NCBI RefSeq assembly: GCF_021462225.1
Contig: NC_061804.1
Span: forward strand, 13,026,740-13,090,739
Origin: Girardinichthys multiradiatus
Lineage: Eukaryota; Chordata; Actinopteri; Cyprinodontiformes; Goodeidae
Length of the DNA stretch: 64,000 nt
Direction of reading: 5' to 3'
Shown here in pieces: positions 60,561-64,000 of this stretch. The position numbers were made by a program, and so were the translations under genes. Every line of letters begins with the position of its first letter. The first letter of the stretch is position 1. The notes under the pieces are model-generated. The model ran no database searches and had not been told where the DNA came from. It worked only from the letters and a program-made list of their open reading frames with translations.

Positions 60561-61570
60561 TCTATCAAAAGTGCTGTTCATGGAGGGGTTATGGAGTTTT
60601 GACAAAAATTTAATCTGGAAGACTCACCTCCACCACTGGCTCTGTATTATGACTCCATTATGCGTCTCCGCTCCAACCAATCAGCGTCAAGTCTGCATTC
60701 CTCTTCAGCCAATCACCCTTCAAGGCTTCGCTTTTAAGGACCTTCAACCATGGATCTCCCTGCTCTCCGACCGAGCCTCAGTTCTCCTTCAACCATCAAC
60801 AAGATAGTCCTGCCTGTAATCCGGCTCCCGCCGCCACATCAACCGGCCGTCTCCGGCAGCAGCTTCTCTTCCACGTCTTCTTCTACTCCAGTTGTCCCTC
60901 AATCCTCCCTGCTTCATTCAATCCGTTAATGGATTCTCTCCAGCGCTCAATATCATCCATTACTCAGCTTCTTGGGAAGTTCGCCTCCAACTCGGCCACG
61001 TCAGCACTTCCTCTTCTCCGCTTCAACCCGCTCCTTGGCCCCTCCCACTGACATTCACCATCGCAACGCTCATCCTCACTCGTCTCTAAGGCTGAGATGT
61101 ATCGCTTCATTCTCTCTTTTTCTCATTCATATGCCCTTCAAGCATGCTGTGTTTCCCACTCCTCTTTTACATTCAGGTAGATCATATACTGCCTTGCATT
61201 CTAACATCTTACTCAGGCTCTGCTCCAAAATACTGCAGGGGCAGCTCATTAATCTGGTTTCTCTCATTCCCATCAGGGGAAGTGAGATGCCTGTGCTGCT
61301 ATGTTTGAATCATCTCATCCCTGCCTTTCTAACAATCTCCTTTTTGGCAAGCTTGTGCCGCCTTTAAGCATTTCAGAGACGTCTTCTGCTCTTAACCCCA
61401 TAGAATAAGCTCGATCCCATCCGTGCCTCATCGTCGACCTACATTTCAAACATGGCTTCCCAATTTTTCTATCAATATCACAAAACCGTCTCTGCCAAGC
61501 TGCATCCACCCTCACTCAATCAGGAGTCTGCCTAGACTGGTTTATTCTCGCCACTGAAATTTTATCATGA
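60561..61570 (+). other. CT-rich, proline/serine-coding stretch before a LINE
   Basis: From about 60690 the plus strand is C-rich and encodes Pro/Ser/His-rich decayed frames (such as LPPPHQPAVSGSSFSSTSSST and a 131-codon frame at 60972-61367 without known motifs). Composition and position suggest the 5' region of a retroelement, either the leader of the LINE that follows or the end of another element. I cannot name the family. Confidence 0.35.
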
Positions 61571-61580
61571 CTTTCTAGAA

Positions 61581-63611
61581 TTGCGCCGCTCAAGGTGGCA
61601 GCAGGTTGGAGTAGCTCTGTTACTTTTGATTCTGATTTATTCGTTTTTGGGAACTATTCCTCTTGTGGTGGATACAGTTGATTTTTTTTGGATGACTGTC
61701 CACTCCAGTGTCGGATGCTGTGCAGCTTGGAGGATTGTTATTAATACTTTCTATTTTTGGGCATTTGTTATGATGCATTGCCATGGCAACGGGGTTGTTT
61801 CTTACAACCGGGAGCAGCTGATTAATATCTCAAAAGCTCAAATAATACTTCAGCTACAACCCCAAATCCCTGATGAGTTGAAAAGGAGACGCCGTGGATG
61901 CAGAGCAGAAGCTAAGAGAAGAGAGAGAAGGATGAAGTTCAAACCATCTCTTCCGTTGATTTTGATGGGCAATGTGAGATCGTTGGGAAACAAGTTGGAT
62001 GAACTCCAAGCCCTACAAAGGACCCAGCCAGAGTACCAGGCATGCAGTATTATGTTTTTTACTGAGACATGGCTGCAGGATCATATCCCCGACTCCAGCG
62101 TCTCTCTGCCGGGCATTTTAACCATACGAGCAGACAGTGATTTAAAGAGGAGCGGCAAATGTAAAGGAGGTGGACTGGCAGTACTTGTGAACAACAGATG
62201 GTGTAATCCAGGACATGTTACTGTGAAGTGTCATCTCTGCAGTCCAGATATTGAACTGTTGGCAGTACGTTTTCATCCATATTATTTACCCAGAGAGTTC
62301 ACCAGTGTTATTTTGGCAACAGTTTACGTTCCACCTTCCGCTGTTGCTGACACTGCATGTGATGCCATCAGCTCAGTAACAACTGAGACACAAAACCCTA
62401 ATGCTTTTGTGGCAATTTCTGGTGATTTTAACCATGCTTCACTCTCTGCTACACTTCCAACGTTTCAACAATTTGTCAGCTGCTCTACCAGAGAAAACAA
62501 AACATTGGATTTGTTTTATGCAAATGTCGAGGACTCATACATCTCTACAGCAAGACCTCCTCTAGGCAAATCAGATCACAATCTTGTTTTTCTCTGCTCA
62601 AAATATAAGCCCCTTGTTCAGAAGCAACCTGTAATAAAGAGGACTGTGAGAAAATGGTCACAAGAAGCTGAAGAAGCTCTGCAAGGTTGCTTTGAGGCTA
62701 CAGACTGGGACGCACTGTGCCAGCCACATGGAGAGGACATCAATGCCATGACTGAGTGTGTAACCGACTATATAAACTTCTGTGTGGATAACATCATCCC
62801 CACCAGAACCGTGAGATGCTTCCCCAATAACAAACCTTGGATCACCAGTGACCTGAAGGACCTGCTTAACAAGAAAAAAAGAGCCTTCAGAGAGGGAGAC
62901 AGAGAATTATTGAGGATTATACAGAAGCAACTTAAAGTCAAGATAAGAGACAGCAAGGAGGTGTACAAGAAGAAGCTGGAGAGCAAGCTCCAGCAAAACA
63001 ATATCAGATATGTGTGGACAGGGATGAAGAAGATCACAGGCTTCAAGCAGAAGGATGATCAGACCGATGGAGGTCTGGACAGGGCCAATGAACTGAACAC
63101 ATTCTTCAATAGGTTCAGTTCAGAAACAAGCTTCGCATCCTCCACTCCTGCTCACAGCCAAACAGACATTCCATCTTCCTTTGACCCACAGGACCCACAG
63201 CTGTCCAGTAACACCTCACATTTTTTATCTTCCACCTCAGCCCTAGACCCTTCTGCTTCTACATGTTTGCCTTCAACCATATCAGAAGATGCTGATGCTT
63301 CCTTTGCTTCCCCCTTCCACCTGTGTGTCTCAAGAAGTCAGGTGAAGAGACAACTGGAGAGACTGAATAGGAATAAGGCTGCAGGTCCAGATCATGTCAG
63401 CTCTAGAGTCCTGAAGGCCTGTGCAGAGCAGCTCTGTGGGATTCTGCAGCACCTCTTCAACCTTAGCCTGGCCCAGAAGAAGGTTCTGGTGTTGTGGAAG
63501 ACCTCCTGTCTTGTTCCGGTACCAAAGAAAACTCACCCATCAGTCCTCAATGACTATAGACCTGTTGCCCTGACATCTCCTAGAGAGACTCCTGATGGCC
63601 CACCTGAGTAA
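61581..63611 (+). pseudogene. LINE endonuclease and start of reverse transcriptase
   Basis: 676 open codons. The frame opens at TTG 61581, and the first ATG is 61692. The N-terminal part has a hydrophobic stretch (VALLLLILIYSFLG) and a basic segment at about 95-120. The endonuclease runs from about 130: NVRSLGNKLDEL, FFTETWL at about 158, SGDFNH at about 279, GKSDHN at about 330. It looks complete. A Ser/Thr-rich linker (about 510-590) leads into the reverse transcriptase (KAAGPDHVSS, LVPVPKK, LNDYRPVALTS). Just after, near 63575, a small deletion removes the VMK-FE-type residues and shifts the frame, giving a premature TAA at 63609-63611. Confidence 0.82.
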
Positions 63612-64000
63612 GCAAACAGTAAACCATCAGGACCCCCTTCAGTTTGCTTATCGCTGTGGAGTTGGAGTTGAAGATGCCATCATACACCTGCTTCAACAAA
63701 CCCACTGTCATCTGGACAAAGCCAGTAGCACTGTGAGGATCATGTTCTTTGATTTCTCCAGTGCATTTAATACAATCCAACCTGATTTTCTTTGTCAGAA
63801 ACTCCAGAAGACTCAGGTGGTGGCCTCAACAATCTCCTGGATCAAAGACTACCTGACAAACAGACCACAGTTTGTGAGACTGAAGGGTTGTGAGTCTAAC
63901 CAGGTAGTCAGCAGCACAGGAGCACCACAGGGGACTGTACTCTCACCATTCCTTTTCACTCTGTACACCTCAGACTTCCAGTACAAGACAGACTCGTGTC
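63576..64000 (+). pseudogene. LINE reverse transcriptase, continuation after frameshift
   Basis: In the +1 frame relative to the preceding segment the sequence is fully open to the window end. It carries LQFAYRCGVGVEDAI, the catalytic-site segment FFDFSSAFNTIQ (first aspartate), WIKDYLTNRPQFVRL and STGAPQGTVLSPFLFTLYT. The YADD/FADD motif would lie beyond 64000. One small indel therefore separates this copy from an intact reading frame within the visible part. Confidence 0.8.

Larger units (their letters stand above)
61571..64000 (+). mobile_element. Rex1-like LINE, continues beyond window
   Basis: A non-LTR retrotransposon whose coding part runs to the window edge. The start region (CTCAAGGTGGCAGCAGG at about 61590) loosely recalls the AAGATGGC-type LINE start at 12251. 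Protein motifs and domain order match the LINE at 12251-15577, but the two are clearly different subfamilies. It has a long open frame and only one visible break, so it looks younger than the other LINE copies here. Confidence 0.8.

Noticed and set aside
1..64000. CRISPR array, operon or other prokaryotic system
   Set aside because: There are no regularly spaced repeats, gene clusters or ribosome-binding sites. The sequence is vertebrate.

Overview
This window reads as non-coding, repeat-rich teleost fish DNA, most probably from a percomorph. The evidence is its set of interspersed repeats: L2-type LINEs ending in the teleost tail (ATTCA repeats plus a TTTATTTATATAGCGCC-like block), Rex1/Babar-like LINEs ending in GATTCT repeats, several Tc1 transposon families, tRNA-derived SINEs and hAT-type miniature elements. 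I found no host protein-coding gene, rRNA or tRNA gene that the sequence supports. Every long reading frame I recognise belongs to a transposable element. All family names come from motif recall and need a database search to confirm.

Layout. 1-5030: AT-rich, no gene. 5040-11415: a three-layer nest. An old Tc1-like relic (+) is split first by an L2 LINE (-, 5541-9461) and then by a young Tc1 DD34E transposon (-, 9603-11212). The young element has 200-bp terminal inverted repeats, TA duplications and an uninterrupted 334-codon transposase, the only apparently intact gene here. 12251-15577: a nearly full-length Rex1-like LINE (+) with a few frame breaks. 16-26 kb: a hAT-like end, Tc1 relics, a 5'-truncated L2 (19392-20370) and SINEs. 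26.9-30.6 kb: a TTAA-flanked miniature element, a deleted Tc1 relic, a LINE endonuclease fragment and a 5'-truncated Rex1-like LINE (-). 32-37.4 kb: a possible miniature element, a SINE fragment, a Sleeping Beauty-like relic (-) and a second, broken copy of the young Tc1 element (+, 35819-37376). 38645-39339: a hAT-type element with a perfect 8-bp duplication. 41-47.7 kb: dispersed repeats, a Rex1-like tail, a CA microsatellite and an internally inverted Tc1 relic. 48-60 kb: mostly unassigned DNA with LINE tails, a LINE fragment, a hAT miniature element and a decayed Tc1 relic. 61571-64000: a LINE (+) running off the window end with only one visible frame break.

The elements do not form a pathway. 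They record successive insertions. Only the transposase at 9880-10884 looks able to make a functional protein, and the second copy of that element could only be moved in trans. Two stretches (43660-43880 and 57690-58010) look more like conserved regulatory DNA than decayed repeats, but this is only an impression from composition and motifs. I did not find a convincing new biological system.
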